Shown: positions 51,401 to 62,604 of the stretch, one piece after another
Layout of the letters: each line of letters begins with the position of its first letter
Numbering within the stretch: position 1 is the stretch's first letter
Assembly (NCBI GenBank): GCA_015039315.1
Contig: WIDE01000005.1
Span: 586,833 to 650,832 of the forward strand
DNA length: 64,000 nucleotides
Direction of reading: 5' to 3'
DNA from: Clavulina sp. PMI_390
Lineage: Eukaryota; Basidiomycota; Agaricomycetes; Cantharellales; Hydnaceae
Made by a program: the position numbers and the translations under genes
The notes under the pieces: generated by a model
What the model was told of the DNA's origin: nothing
Seen by the model: only the letters and a program-made list of their open reading frames with translations
The model's database searches: none

Positions 51401-53811
51401 TCTTGAAAGTGGCGACGTATCGACAACCGCTCCAGCGATCCCGGTTGACGGTCCCAGCTTCCTCTCTCCCGACCAGCAGTCGCGTCTCGCAACGTACAGC
51501 AAGCAACGGATATTCCAGGCCGTCAAAACCGACGTCGAACAACGGGGCTCAGAATGGCAGTCATTCATGGAGAGTGAGACTCCCGAGACGGACGTGCCAT
51601 GGCCATGGGAGGAAGACCTTTCAGGTTTGTGACTTTTCGGTACTTGCTGAAGATCATATTTCTAATTTTATACCACAGCCCCTGGTCGTGCACTTCGCAA
51701 GGTGCTTTTGATGAAATGCTTCCGTCCTGACAAGCTCGTTCAGAGCATATCAACATTCGCTAGTGTTGCATTTGACACAGACCTTGCCGTCGTCTCAGAA
51801 TACGAGCTAAGCCAACTGGTGGCAGACGAAATCCAAGCCTCGACGCCAATCTGCCTTGTTTCCGTTCCTGGTTACGATGCAAGCTACAGGGTGGAGAGCT
51901 TGATCAAGTCTACCGGGACCCGATGTGCTCAAGTTGCTATGGGCTCGCAGGAAGGCTTCGCACAAGCAGAGGCTGCTATCGGTCTCGCTGCCCGTCAGGG
52001 AACATGGGTGTTGCTGAAGAACGCGCATCTTGCTCCTGCGTGGCTCAGTGGCACCTTAGAACCACGTCTTCAAGCGTTGAATCCCAACCGAACGTTCCGA
52101 CTCTTCCTAACGATGGAGGCAAATCCTGTCATTCCAGTCAATATCCTGAGGCAATCTCGTATCCTCATGAACGAACCCCCTCCAGGAGTCAAGGCAAACC
52201 TTCTTGATTCGTTACGAAATATTCCCTCCGCACGACTTACTCAAGGACCAGTCGAAAAGGGTCGGTTGTACTTCATTCTCGCCTGGTTCCACGCCGTTAT
52301 CCAAGAACGTCTACGATACGTGCCGCTTGGCTGGAGCAAGACATATGACTTCAATGATTCTGATATGGCCGCTGCATTTGGGGTCATTGACGGATGGGTG
52401 CTTTCCATCTCACGTGGTCGTGCCAACATTGACCCCGCCGCAATCCCGTGGGACGCCTTACGGACGCTTATCAAGCAGTCTGTCTATGGTGGTCGCATTG
52501 ATAGTGATTTCGATCAGAGGATCCTCGACTCCTTCGTTGATACACTTTTCACCCCTGCCGCATACAATGTTGGCTTTGATCTTGTGCCTGGGGTTGCTGG
52601 AAGGGACAGCCTCGTATCGATTCCTGAAGGTACGAAGATGGACGACTTCATGCGCTGGGTCAGCAAGTTGCCAGATCGTGAGCCCCCATCGTGGCTCAGT
52701 CTGCCTCCGAGCGCGGAGCGAGTCATTGCAATCTCACAAGGTAAGCTCTCATCTCACCACCTTGAACTCCCCCAACTAATCTAAATTCCAGGTAACGCAT
52801 TACTTGGCAAGCTACGCAAAATGCGAACCGATGGCGACGACGATGATGACACCGTTGCGGGGACATCCACGCAGAGCACCTCGACTGCGCAACCTCTATG
52901 GATGAAAACGCTCATGCAACACTGTCAAGCATGGCTCAAGGCTCTCCCTGAAGTAAGACTCATACTATTTCATCAGCATGGCTGTTTCTAACGTGCTGCT
53001 CTGCAGTCCCTCTCGTCCGCTGAAGGCCGCTCTATGGATGCCAACGATCCCCTGTCTCGTCTATTCGCTCGTGAAGCGACGGTTGGTCGCAAACTACTAT
53101 CCCAAGTGCGCAAAGACCTGGCCGACGTCGCTAAAGTGTGTGATGGAGCTTTGAAGCAAACGAACCACCTCCGCAGCCTTATGAGCCATCTGAACAAAGG
53201 TAGTGCTCTCACTGTGTTCCCTCGACCGCCTCGTTACTGACGCACATCCATTAGGAACTATCCCAACCCATTGGGTACGGTACAAAGTCCCTAAGAGCAT
53301 GGGTGTGGCTCAATGGATTCCAGACTTCGGGGCACGTCTTGCACAACTAGAGAAAATTGCCCACCGCGAAACCCTCGTTGGGGTCGAAGTCTGGCTTGGT
53401 GGCCTCTTCTTCCCCGAAGCCTACGTCACTGCTACTCGCCAGGCTGTTGCTCAACGCAACAGCTGGTCACTGGAAACCTTATACCTTGAGCTTGACATTG
53501 ATCAGTCTGATAACGCTTCCGCGTTCGTCGTTGAAGGCCTCGTGCTTGAAGGTGCTTCATACCAAGAAAATCACCTTGCCCTCAATGATGGCGAGCCTGT
53601 GCGCCTGAGTCGCGCCCAAGTCCGTTGGGTCCAGAAGGCTGACGAGAACGCGCCCAACGGCCACGCTCCAGAGGAGTCACAGTTGGTCAATCTCCCCGTG
53701 TATCTGAACAACGAGAGAAGCGATGTCCTCTTTACTGTCGATCTGCCATTCGCGTCAGGCGAGGATCGCTTGGCTGCCATTCGTGCTGTCTGCTTTACTG
53801 CTGGTGGCTAG
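42420..53811 (+). CDS. dhc2: Cytoplasmic dynein heavy chain, motor subunit without tail
   Basis: Eighteen exons give 3455 aa: 42420-42477, 42550-42744, 42853-43417, 43470-43649, 43719-43804, 43862-43921, 43978-45096, 45149-45436, 45504-45579, 45632-45967, 46024-46479, 46542-48399, 48452-49158, 49214-51624, 51679-52740, 52792-52952, 53007-53199 and 53255-53811. The protein begins at the linker (FITYVQDLK), then four P-loops: AAA1 near residue 755 (GPAGTGKT, across exons 7/8), AAA2 near 1047 (GPSGTGKT), AAA3 near 1411 (GPPGSGKT) and AAA4 near 1759 (GVSGSGKT, across exons 12/13). The stalk coiled coil and microtubule-binding domain (about 2000-2300) and AAA5-6 follow. The N-terminal tail of about 1200 residues that binds intermediate chains is absent, and MED9 occupies the upstream space. 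A two-gene heavy chain is known from Agaricomycetes such as Schizophyllum commune. The tail gene should be elsewhere in the genome. Confidence 0.95.
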
Positions 53812-54067
53812 ATGACTTCTTGCATTCCCTATTACATTCGTATTTTTCAATAGTTCTGTTTGTTCTTCGCGCTCATTTTTACGACCTTATAATGCTGCAC
53901 TGTAATATTCGCATACCCGCAACTGCACGATCCCAATACATCATGTTATCATTCTCGGTACGGGGCAGCCTCATGTTCAATTCAATCTAAGCGCTGAACC
54001 AAGTTCAGGCCTTCCAAGCCAATCGTACTCTGCCTGCTCAACTCTTTCTCCGTGCACATTTGCCACC

Positions 54068-54644
54068 ATGTCGGGACGTCAACAACGTGTGATGGTTCAG
54101 CCCATCGTAAGATTTTCAGCTTTCAGCTTTTACTTGAAAGTGCCCTAACACTCCCTGCACTTGCTGTGTTGACTCGCATTCACAGAATGTCATCTTCAAG
54201 AACCTGCAAACAGTTGAGTGCACTTCAAATTATGTCAAGGCGTTTAAATCTGCTAACTGTTCGAGCTTGTCCTTCTGATTGGCTCTGGCGCGCGACCTGC
54301 TACAGAAAACGCGAATTCTTGTTTGGCTGCACGACAACGCCGACATGAGGATAGAGGGTCGGATAATCGTGAGTCATATACCGCTTCTAGCGTGGACCTT
54401 GTTTCTCATTAACCTTGATAAACACAGGGATTCGATGAATTCATGAACTTGATCATCGAAGACGCAGAGGAGGTTGGGATTGGCAAGTCTGCAGACAAGC
54501 CTCGAAGATCACTCGGTACGATCTTTACACATATCTCTTAACCTCACTTACAAACTGTTTTCATATTTCTGACCTCTCATTTTTTTAGGGAGAATTCTTC
54601 TCAAGGGTGACAACATCACTCTTATCCAACCTGTACAGTCGTGA
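54068..54644 (+). CDS. SME1: Small nuclear ribonucleoprotein Sm protein E
   Basis: SmE is one of seven proteins of the Sm ring on spliceosomal U snRNAs. Five short exons give 90 aa: 54068-54106, 54186-54212, 54306-54368, 54428-54515 and 54589-54644. The Sm1 motif runs from VWLHDN through MRIEGRIIGFDEFMNL, and the Sm2 motif is ILLKGDNITLIQ. The N-terminal QRVMVQPIN matches SmE specifically rather than other Sm/LSm proteins. Exon 2 is only 27 nt, and no single open frame covers more than about a third of the gene. The protein length equals that of SmE in other fungi. Confidence 0.95.
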
Positions 54645-55384
54645 TACATTTACGCTCTCATTCCCCATCCTGTCCTACCAAAATGATTCTGCCAACAATT
54701 CCGCAATGCTGTGCACGTTCTCTCCTATGTTTACGGTCTCCCCTATGAATGCATCATTGGGACTAACCAAAATCTCCAATGGGCCGCATCTCCTTGACAC
54801 TCAGTCGCCTCACACCTTCGTGAAGATTCCCAGCCTAAACGCCTGCAGTCGTAGTCTTGAGTGTTCCCCTGTTTGATGAAGATGGTTGAGGTACCCACTC
54901 AATAGCTTATCCTATGAGCTTCGTGTGCATTTGGATCAAAAAGCTTTAATGAATATGTGACGACCCTCACGGCTTTGAGCACCTCTTCCTGGGAGAAAAT
55001 AACTCTGGTTTGCTATTGTCTTCAAAGAAAATATAATTATCGAAAGGGATACTAGAAATACGAGGCAAATGTAAGGCATGTACATCTAAAGCGGTTCTCA
55101 GTCGTGGCTCTGTGATGTCCCCGACTGCTCTACGCTGTGGTGCGCCGACCTCTCAACATACAAAAGAAACCTTTAGTAACATACAGGCGCAAAGAGCGGG
55201 GAGTCGACCAAAAATGGTCGGCAGCATAACAACAGGTTAAAAAATCCATAGGTTAGTGGGAAGTCAACTTCCTTTTTGACCAATACACAAGGATTACAAA
55301 GGGGGTGGGAGTGAACCAGAAGACCAAAATCAAACCAATATATAACAACACGAGGCGATACACAGCAATTATCACCCCTGGCGG
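54645..55384. other. Convergent 3' spacer after SmE
   Basis: This spacer holds 3' flanking sequence of SmE (+) and of the membrane-protein gene (-). No gene is seen. Confidence 0.5.
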
Positions 55385-56794
55385 TCAAATAGCGCGTCCC
55401 ATTGCCCCCAAACGCGAGTGATCTGCAAATGGGTCGAAAGGTTTCCTCGCCGGGGCGTCGCTCACCGTGGCCGACACGATCTCAAAGTTCTCGTCAAAAT
55501 CAACGTAGTCGTCTCCAAGGTCAAATTCGGAGTCGGCAAACGGAGAGAGAGCTGGAACGGATGCCAGGGACATGGTGTACGCAGACCTGACGGGCGAAAT
55601 CATTTCCGTCGGAGATGGATTTCTTAACCGCGCCAGGGGCAGTGGGGATGGAGGAGTGCGGCCACGGGTAGAAGAGGGGCCAGCGGGGGAAAGGTGGCGA
55701 GGGGGGGTCGGAGCGGAGGACGGGCTGTCATGCGTGGAGGCAGCGAGAGCGAGAGGGCTCGGGCGAGAAGGATTGTACCTTCGTGGACTCGTTGGAGTCG
55801 TAGGACTGGTACCTCCGTTCGCAATATCCGCTTCAGCATCGTTTGCTACATCCCCGACAACCCTCAGCACGCGAGGCTTGTTCTTCTTCGGAGTCGGAGC
55901 AGGTCGGGGGCTCGAAAACTTGTCTTTGGACGGCATCCCACCTAGTTCTGCAAACCCTCGTGTAGAAGATTGCTGAGAAGGAGACAATGGTGGACGACTA
56001 GACCTCTCTAGGCCTAAATTCTCGCTACCCGCTGAGCTGTGCGGGGACAGAGGAGGCTGGTCATGGGTGGGGACCGGAGCCCGAGACGAAACAGCGGGAC
56101 CCTCCGACTTTGTGGGATTCGGATTCGGAGTGTGCGCGTTCTGAAGAGGTGAGTGGGAGAAACGTGACTTCCCACTCAATGGTAGCAGCGATTCGCTGGA
56201 TTTTGAGCCCACAGCTGACCTAAGAGGACTGGCTCCAGCAGATGTGGTAGGTATGGGAAATAGTGAGAGGGTGGATGCTGGTGACGCGGGTAAAGACTCT
56301 TGAATGGACTTGCTGCTGGCTGGGATGCTAATGTCTTCGTGGCTCTTTTTCTGATGAAAAATAGACACGGGATCAAAGTGGGAAGATTGTGGCTCAGTTA
56401 GCACAAGTAGGGGAGGCTCCACAACACCGGCCAATCGGCTGACGAAGATAGGTTGACTTACCCCAGGTTTTCGTAAACTCCTTCTGTGGCGAGTATAAAG
56501 GCAGAGAGTCACGATGATGATGGCCAGTACCTAAAGCAGAGGAGAAATGCTCTAAGTCCGACCAGGAATAATAGAGTGTGTACCAGTACTTACTGCACCC
56601 GCTAGAAGTCCGCCGACGATCGGTGCAGCGACGTTAGGAGCAGCATTTGTAGTGCTTTTGGGGGTAGATGTGGACGTGACAAAAACCGTCGTCGTAGAGG
56701 AATCTCCTCGTCGCATTTTATCGACAGGGGAAGACTGGGGGAGCCGACGTTTCATTTTCGGGTGCTGGAAGCTCTTTCCGTCACTCAGATGCAT
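55385..56794 (-). CDS. Single-pass membrane protein with long Ser/Pro-rich tail
   Basis: I do not recognise the family. Exons 56794-56594 and 56530-55385 give 448 aa. A Ser/Thr-rich N-terminal part of about 60 residues is followed by one transmembrane segment (APIVGGLLAGA then VLAIIIVTLCLY, joined at the intron) and a stop-transfer motif of basic residues (RHRRSLRK). The remaining 365 or so residues are rich in Ser, Pro and charged residues and end in an acidic stretch (DLGDDYVDFDENFE). The layout resembles fungal Mid2/Skg6-like surface proteins with a cytosolic signalling tail, but there is no N-terminal signal peptide. A perfect GTAAGT donor at 56461 and an acceptor at 56351 define a possible further intron of exactly 111 nt inside exon 2. 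Confidence 0.65.
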
Positions 56795-59700
56795 ATCGAA
56801 TTTTAGGAGTTTCGCAAAGAATGTGAGGAGATATCGCAGAGAGATTGGGAGTTGTACTGTGAAAGACAGATAGCAAAAGCTACAGAAAGACTCAAAGGAT
56901 AGACGGGTGGTTTGGTTGACCAGAAAAAAGGTGGAAGAAGGGAAGAGGGGCTGAGGGTAGCTCAAGCCATAATAAGATATCGATTGTATGGGCTTCGTGA
57001 CTTCTGCGGTAAACGTTGCCCTTTCGACCGAAGGGTGAACGGATCGACGGGCAGGCAATTCATTTCCTGGGGCGAAACTGATTTCACAGAGATGTCTGAG
57101 ACCATTCTACTGGGGCCGGCCAGCCTTGCCCACAAGGCACATCCACCGCGTCGTCATCAAACACGGCGGGACTTCTCAAGCTCTCGATCATTAAATGCCA
57201 AGAAGCGCCCATGGCGCAAGTCCAGTTGAATAGAATCTGCACATCCTGAGTGCCCAGAGACTGTAAGAGTTGATCCCCTTTGGGCCTCTCTCACGTTTGT
57301 GAGAAGATTCAAACAAATGTCACTGTGACGAGAGTAGACTTGTCACAGCTACTGAACTTCTTGTCCTTCCTTGCAGGGTGCAAACCTGGAGCCAGCGAAC
57401 CCCCACTCACACGATGCACGCGCTCGAGGCCCCCTTTTAATAGATTATGAATCTAAAGAATCTGATAAGGTTAACCCTCGATCTCAAGGCGCGTGATACA
57501 AAGAGTGGCCGGGATGTGCATGCCCTTAGGTGTGAAGTAGCCCGACCCACTACGCTGTCGCAGCTGCGGTCTTGGAGCAGCTCACAGGCTTGGAATCATT
57601 CATTAGCAACTCGTGGGGCTGCCTGTCAGCGGTCTTCAGCGGTCAGCGCTACGTCGGGCTCCGTACTAGAATCCGCGAACCATGGAATCGGTGAATAGAG
57701 CTTCCCCAGCCTAACTGTGACCTTTGTTTCTAATTTAATTCTCGGACGCAGCCACGTTTAGCCACACGAACACTCAGGCTACTCCGCCGATCGTTGTCTT
57801 TGGATGCTCTCCCAGCCTGGTTGACGACGGCTCGCAGCGACTATCTTTTCATACATCTTGTCTTGCCTCTCAGAACATACAACTCATCCGAAATACGTGG
57901 AAGCCCTTGAGAAACACGTGCTTTATTGGCAGCCTTGTGAGACAGAACTTTCAGAAGCTGTTGAAGGAGCCACCTTCAAAATCCACTTCAGATGCTCTCT
58001 GCTTCGATGGGGAAGGTGTAGAGGGAACCTAGAGCAATCCCTTCCTCTTCCAATGGGACTGGTATTCTTCCAGAAGGAGCTTTTACCTTGTGGTGGCAAG
58101 GAGTTTGCGGCCACGATACATCGTTGAAGCTGTGGGTTATCGGCGGCGAGCCGTGATCATTCACGCTAGCGGTCCCCGGAGATAAAACAACAATAGCGAT
58201 CAGCTATGTGCGCGCGCAGTCTCGGAAAACTTCATAGGCGGTACCTCTAGCCTAGCTAACTTTCCCTGTGTAGCTGTCTCGTGTAGCGCCCAGGCGGCCG
58301 GGACCAAACCCCTGAGCGGTGGAAGTGTCCCACCACTTCACACAAAAAACGTCAGAACTGTGAGCTTATTTTGAATCATTTATGCGGAATTGTGTTTGGC
58401 GGCGAAAGGGCCATCAAATCGCTCTGGAGACGACGGAGGACCTCTTTCCCGTCACATCCGGCACCATGTGTTAGCTCTTCGTGCGTAATGTCACCAACCA
58501 TTTCAACCGATCAGTGCCTCCAAACTGGCCGCGGTCTTCCGCTAGGCCTCGCGATATCAAAACCCTGTAAACCGTGATGCATGGGGTACTTCAGGATGTT
58601 CGCTACTTGTTCATCCACACCCAATGACGGGATGGTCTATAAGCGGCCGGGACTGATGATCGGTGTGAGCCATAGCACGAACATTTTGGCGAGCTGGGCC
58701 AACCCACTGTGTAGCAACCCTCCATGTACCAGGGAGGTCACGGCATTATCAAGAGACTCTGGGGCAGGACGTTCTCATGAATAGCGCAGAGAGCTTGCAC
58801 TTCAAGCCCACGACTCGGATTTCCATGAAATTTGACATATCAGGCGTCTGAGCCCTCTGTGAACTTCCTTGTTGATGGGACTATCCAGGATTATTCGGCC
58901 TTTTCACTCCCGAGATCTGCTAAGGTCTTGAAATGGGTCTGGACCTGGCCACACCCGGCAGTCACTTAGGATGGGATAAAGCTCGGTATTCGGGGGCGCC
59001 GAGTTTCCAATTACTCCCCAGGTGTCTCTCGATGCAAGGGAGGGGGAGGGCAAAGCGGGGCGGGCTATGGAACGGAGAGCGCATGGCCCCGCCGAAACTG
59101 CGGACCGACACTCCGTACCTCTTCAATTGAGATTGAGAACACCCCCTCTTGAACAAGTCTAGTGCTCCCGAAATAATGTTCTCGGACATACCCGCTTCCC
59201 GTTGGTTGCAGGGCCTATCCATCGTTATCGTCCACCTTGAACTTGCTGCAAAGCTAATTCCTGTGGAGAAAGATAACATTCATACGGATATATCTGATAT
59301 CTCCCCACCGTCTCCCCTGATTGGCTCTAGTAGGATGGACTAGACTGCTTTCAGTGTCAAAGATTACTTGAGCACCTTGCTTGGTAGTGACACAAAATTT
59401 CCGGTGCATTCATGGCATCATCAAACCAGGGCTGAGGAGCACAGCCCCTAGGAGAGCATGCTCTTGATAAACCAAAAATCAGGATTGCCGACTTAATACA
59501 ACTATGACGCTAAGTCTTGATGAAGGGATAGCGGGAGGGTAAGAGCCAAACACTCAGACTAGCCGGCCTTGACATGTGATGGCTCACACTTTGGGTCGTG
59601 TTCTTCGCGGATATGTCCTTCAGTCTTTTATGAAAGTTCAAGTGACGCTATAGGTTGGCTCAATGCTCTGGTCACTCATTATTAAATTCTTGACAGAGGG

Positions 59701-59932
59701 GTGGGTACACCCGGGTAGAAGCAGCTGATGATACTGACGCAGAATATCCGGGTGATCAAACGGGCCGAAGATCGGATACATACTTTAGCTTATCCCTCTA
59801 TATATCTATGCTAGGATGCACATGGTCGGTCAAGAATATACGGGCCCGAACGCCGTATATAAACCTCTTCCTGGGATCAGATTGAGCGGAACATCCAAGC
59901 TCTCCCCACAACGCTTCTAAACCTCTCGGGAA
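56795..59932. other. 3.1-kb gene-poor region
   Basis: Stops are frequent in every frame and no protein motif, terminal inverted repeat or target-site duplication was seen. The left 250 bases are the 5' flank of the membrane-protein gene. The right end is the promoter of the small secreted-peptide gene. Degenerate transposon sequence is possible but not shown. Confidence 0.5.
59856..59863 (+). promoter_or_regulatory. TATA box (TATATAAA) of the small secreted-peptide gene
   Basis: A canonical TATATAAA lies 70 nt upstream of the start codon at 59933, a normal spacing for a TATA-driven fungal gene with a short 5' UTR. Confidence 0.55.
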
Positions 59933-60226
59933 ATGTTGTTGCTCAATCATTCTCGTCTCTGCTTTGTCGTGGTGATAGCCATTCTCAGTTCTCAGCTTGT
60001 ACTTGGCGCGCCATTGATCCAAATGGAGAAAAGCAATAATGTCGTGCGTACCTGGATAAAACCTGCTGACCCTTTGTTTAATGAACCCTTGTGTCTCTGG
60101 CCAGGTCGTGCTAGAAGCAAAATGCGTGAGTCTCCGAGGATAGCCATACATCATCAACACGCACCTCTGACACATTTGCTGTATAAATTGACATAGGACC
60201 AATGCACTTGCAATGATACTTGTTAA
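59933..60226 (+). CDS. Candidate small cysteine-rich secreted peptide, 53 aa
   Basis: Family not recognised. Three exons, all phase 0: 59933-60043, 60105-60125 and 60197-60226. The first codes a strong signal peptide (hydrophobic core FVVVIAIL, likely cleavage after LGA) and a short propeptide-like stretch. The 21-nt second exon and 30-nt third exon give a C-terminus with cysteines spaced C-x2-C-x-C-x3-C and a stop directly after the last Cys. Intron 1 (61 nt) runs GTGCGT to CCAG and intron 2 (71 nt) GTGAGT to ATAG; each holds a CTGAC branch-like site. A TATA box is 70 nt upstream. Without splicing the frame loses the cysteines, so the coincidence of signals is notable. Secreted peptides of this size include effectors and signalling peptides; no function is claimed. 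Confidence 0.5.
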
Positions 60227-60814
60227 CCTGGTGGAAGTTAAGAGAGTTGGGGCGACGCAAAATGGGGTTATGGGGTGGCCAAAGAGGGCCGGAAAGATGA
60301 TAAAGTATTGAACGTTAACTTAATTCTACGAAATAAATCTCTCCTGAATGGCCATCACACGGGTTACTTCTATTTTTAGTCTCTCGATCAATTACCGCGT
60401 GGGCGGTTAGGGACTGCAATATAGTTGCGTTCAACATAGAATATATAGGCAGGAAGCAGGATGGGTGCACGGCTCAAGAGGATAGTGGTTTGGCATGCCG
60501 GTCCCAGCATAGCTTTCGTAGCGGATTGGATGAATGATGATAGCGAATAATAAGCGCAAGAAGATGGTATTTCAGAAGAGAAGAAATATCAGACGGTGTG
60601 ATAAATCAAAAACAGGCAGGAAGGATGTGCTGAGCGGACTGCTCGCAAAGCTTCACCGTGCATGGTTTCCTTCCTCTTGTACAGTGCATCAGCAATAACA
60701 ACCAACCATATCCCAGCTTCGGGCGTGGAATGCAATGAGCGAAGGGATTATAGGCTCCGAACCTAACACTAAAACGTGGGAAACAGCGACATGCTTCACT
60801 GGTGCTCTCCTCTT
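60227..60814. other. Convergent 3' spacer
   Basis: This spacer lies between the small secreted-peptide gene (+) and the hypothetical gene (-). It looks like 3' flank, and no gene is seen. Confidence 0.5.
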
Positions 60815-62092
60815 CTAATATAGAATCCATTCGATGTGGTGAGGATGGAGGAGAGGTTGTTGCGGGTCAATCGAGGACATATTCTGCAATAGTTTCGTCG
60901 AGGGTGGTCGATTTGGCAAAGGCAAAGTCGGGAGTGTCGACGAATGGTCCGGATTCTGGAGATATGAGCAACTTATACGCTCCGAAAGCACGAACGACAT
61001 CGCGGAGTCGAGATCAACGGTCGTACTTGTGGATGAGAAGCTCGAGCGAGAGACTGGGTTCGCCGGGCGAGTGGGTCTATGGGGGAGGGTTGTGATGTCC
61101 GTCAATTCCAAACTCGTCGAGGAAAGAGGGGATACTGAACCGCCTTCGGAGGAAGGAGGGTCGTCATTATCGAAGCTGGGGATGATAGGCTCGTCCTCGC
61201 GCGACTGGAGTTGTGCGGCATGATCTTCAAAAGGTGGGTCAGATCTGTTCAGCTCTGTATTGTTCGTAGAGAGAGGTTCTTCTCTCAGAGAAAGCTCCTG
61301 TTCTTTCGCGAGCTGGGCCTCCTGAACCCTCGCCGCATCGCTCTTTCGAATACGAGCTCTGCTGAAGCTATATGGGTCCGGCACGTCACACACTGCAAAG
61401 AACACCGATCCACACATGACTGGGGGTCGGGTAGGAAGGTTATAACCTCCCATCGTGGCATCGTGCTGCCGCTCCTGGAGGCTATTGAACTGCTTCCTTT
61501 TAGGCTGGTAATAAGCCTCGCGATACGTGAGGTCCTTCGGTCCATAATCGACGAAACCAGGAGCCAGTCGGCCCTGAGCGATGAGGAGAGCAATCTTAGC
61601 TTCCTGCTTCCTCTTTACCAAGGCTTTGGAAGCCTCAGAGTGTGGGTCGGCAAGCTCCATACCAAGCTTCCAGCGAGAGATACTCTTGGCAAGATCCGTG
61701 CGAGGCCTAGAGTTCATGCGGTCTAGGTGCTGTTGGAATAGCTTGACTTCGTTGAGCTCCTTAAGTTGGCGTCTTTTGCTCTTTTGCTTGGAGCGACTAT
61801 GAGCCGGCGGGTCGGGATTAGAAGATCCGGATTCGCGTTCCGTGGAGATAGAACAGGTGATCGACCACGACGAATGGGACTCCGAGGTAGGAGACTAGAG
61901 ACAGGGGGTTAAGCGAGGAATAGAATAGGTAGACATTTAGAATCTACTAGGATGACGGCAGCTTACCTCTTCTGCGTCATAAGCCGCAACATCTGGGGTA
62001 TTTTTGGCAAACAGTTCGGAATGGGTAGTGGTCTTGAGTGATTCCTCACACAAGAGGGCACCAGTAGTTTGGGAAGGAGTCACAGAGGACAT
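60815..62092 (-). CDS. Hypothetical protein, 401 aa, low-complexity
   Basis: Not recognised. Exons 62092-61967 and 61894-60815 give 401 aa. The middle (about residues 75-180) is the most ordered part: a basic helical stretch (SRSKQKSKRRQLKEL) precedes residues with SRWKLGMELADPH, a Lys/Arg-rich helix, then FVDYGPKDLTYREAYY. The C-terminal half is Ser/Thr/Pro-rich with acidic patches and reads as disordered. There is no signal peptide and no transmembrane segment. The ATG at 62092 gives an exon with a consensus GTAAGC donor. A small additional intron around the CGSVFF segment (about 61400) cannot be excluded. A nuclear or cytosolic regulatory protein would fit the composition, but nothing more can be said. 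Confidence 0.6.
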
Positions 62093-62604
62093 TTTTGGAT
62101 AGTATAGCACTGGATGAGGTGATTCTTGAGTAGTACGAAAAGTAGTGGTTATGGGTAAAAGGCCGGCAGGGTTTCAGAGCTGTGGTTGTATGTTGACATC
62201 TGACACAAAGGTGCGGATCTGTGGGGTCGGTAGACCATTTCGCATGAAGACTAGTCCAAGCGCAGTTAACTAGTGCATGAGGCTAAGGATAGGCATGGTG
62301 TTGCGGTTGACGCTTGGTGGAGTGACACTTAGGGCAGGGACAGGATACGAAAGCGGCCGAAATTGCAAAGCCACGCGATAGTCTTTCCTGACACACATTA
62401 TCAATGCGGCGAATGAAAGGGAACATCAGATTACTGGAGATTGCCAAAGGTGTTATCATTGCTGATAATCTTGTGTTTTGGTGTATGATCCTTGCTGATA
62501 AGATGAACGGCTCTTGATACGCGCGAGGTGGCACGTGACCAGTTCGCACAACTCAAAGCTTCTGTTTGACGAAGTCATCAGTTGAGCTCGTCAACCCCAT
62601 CACC
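62093..62604. other. Divergent promoter region, hypothetical gene / mS38
   Basis: A 512-bp region between divergent start codons. It contains a CACGTGAC box at 62532-62539. No gene is seen. Confidence 0.55.
62532..62539. promoter_or_regulatory. CACGTGAC box upstream of mS38
   Basis: This full RTCACRTG match on the reverse strand lies 66-73 nt upstream of the mS38 start codon. Comparable boxes occur upstream of UGO1/CK2 and the desaturase. Binding is inferred. Confidence 0.4.

Noticed and set aside
43938..51756. Many long open frames antisense to or out of frame with the dynein gene
   Set aside because: Codon structure and family motifs lie in the + frame; the others are shadows of biased codon use.
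55402..55976. Plus-strand frames opposite the membrane-protein tail
   Set aside because: They are antisense to a Ser/Pro-rich coding region and their Gly/Arg/Glu-rich composition is the expected mirror.
59798..60202. 134-codon minus-strand frame overlapping the small secreted-peptide gene
   Set aside because: It has no motif, and the + strand has a TATA box, signal peptide and consistent introns.
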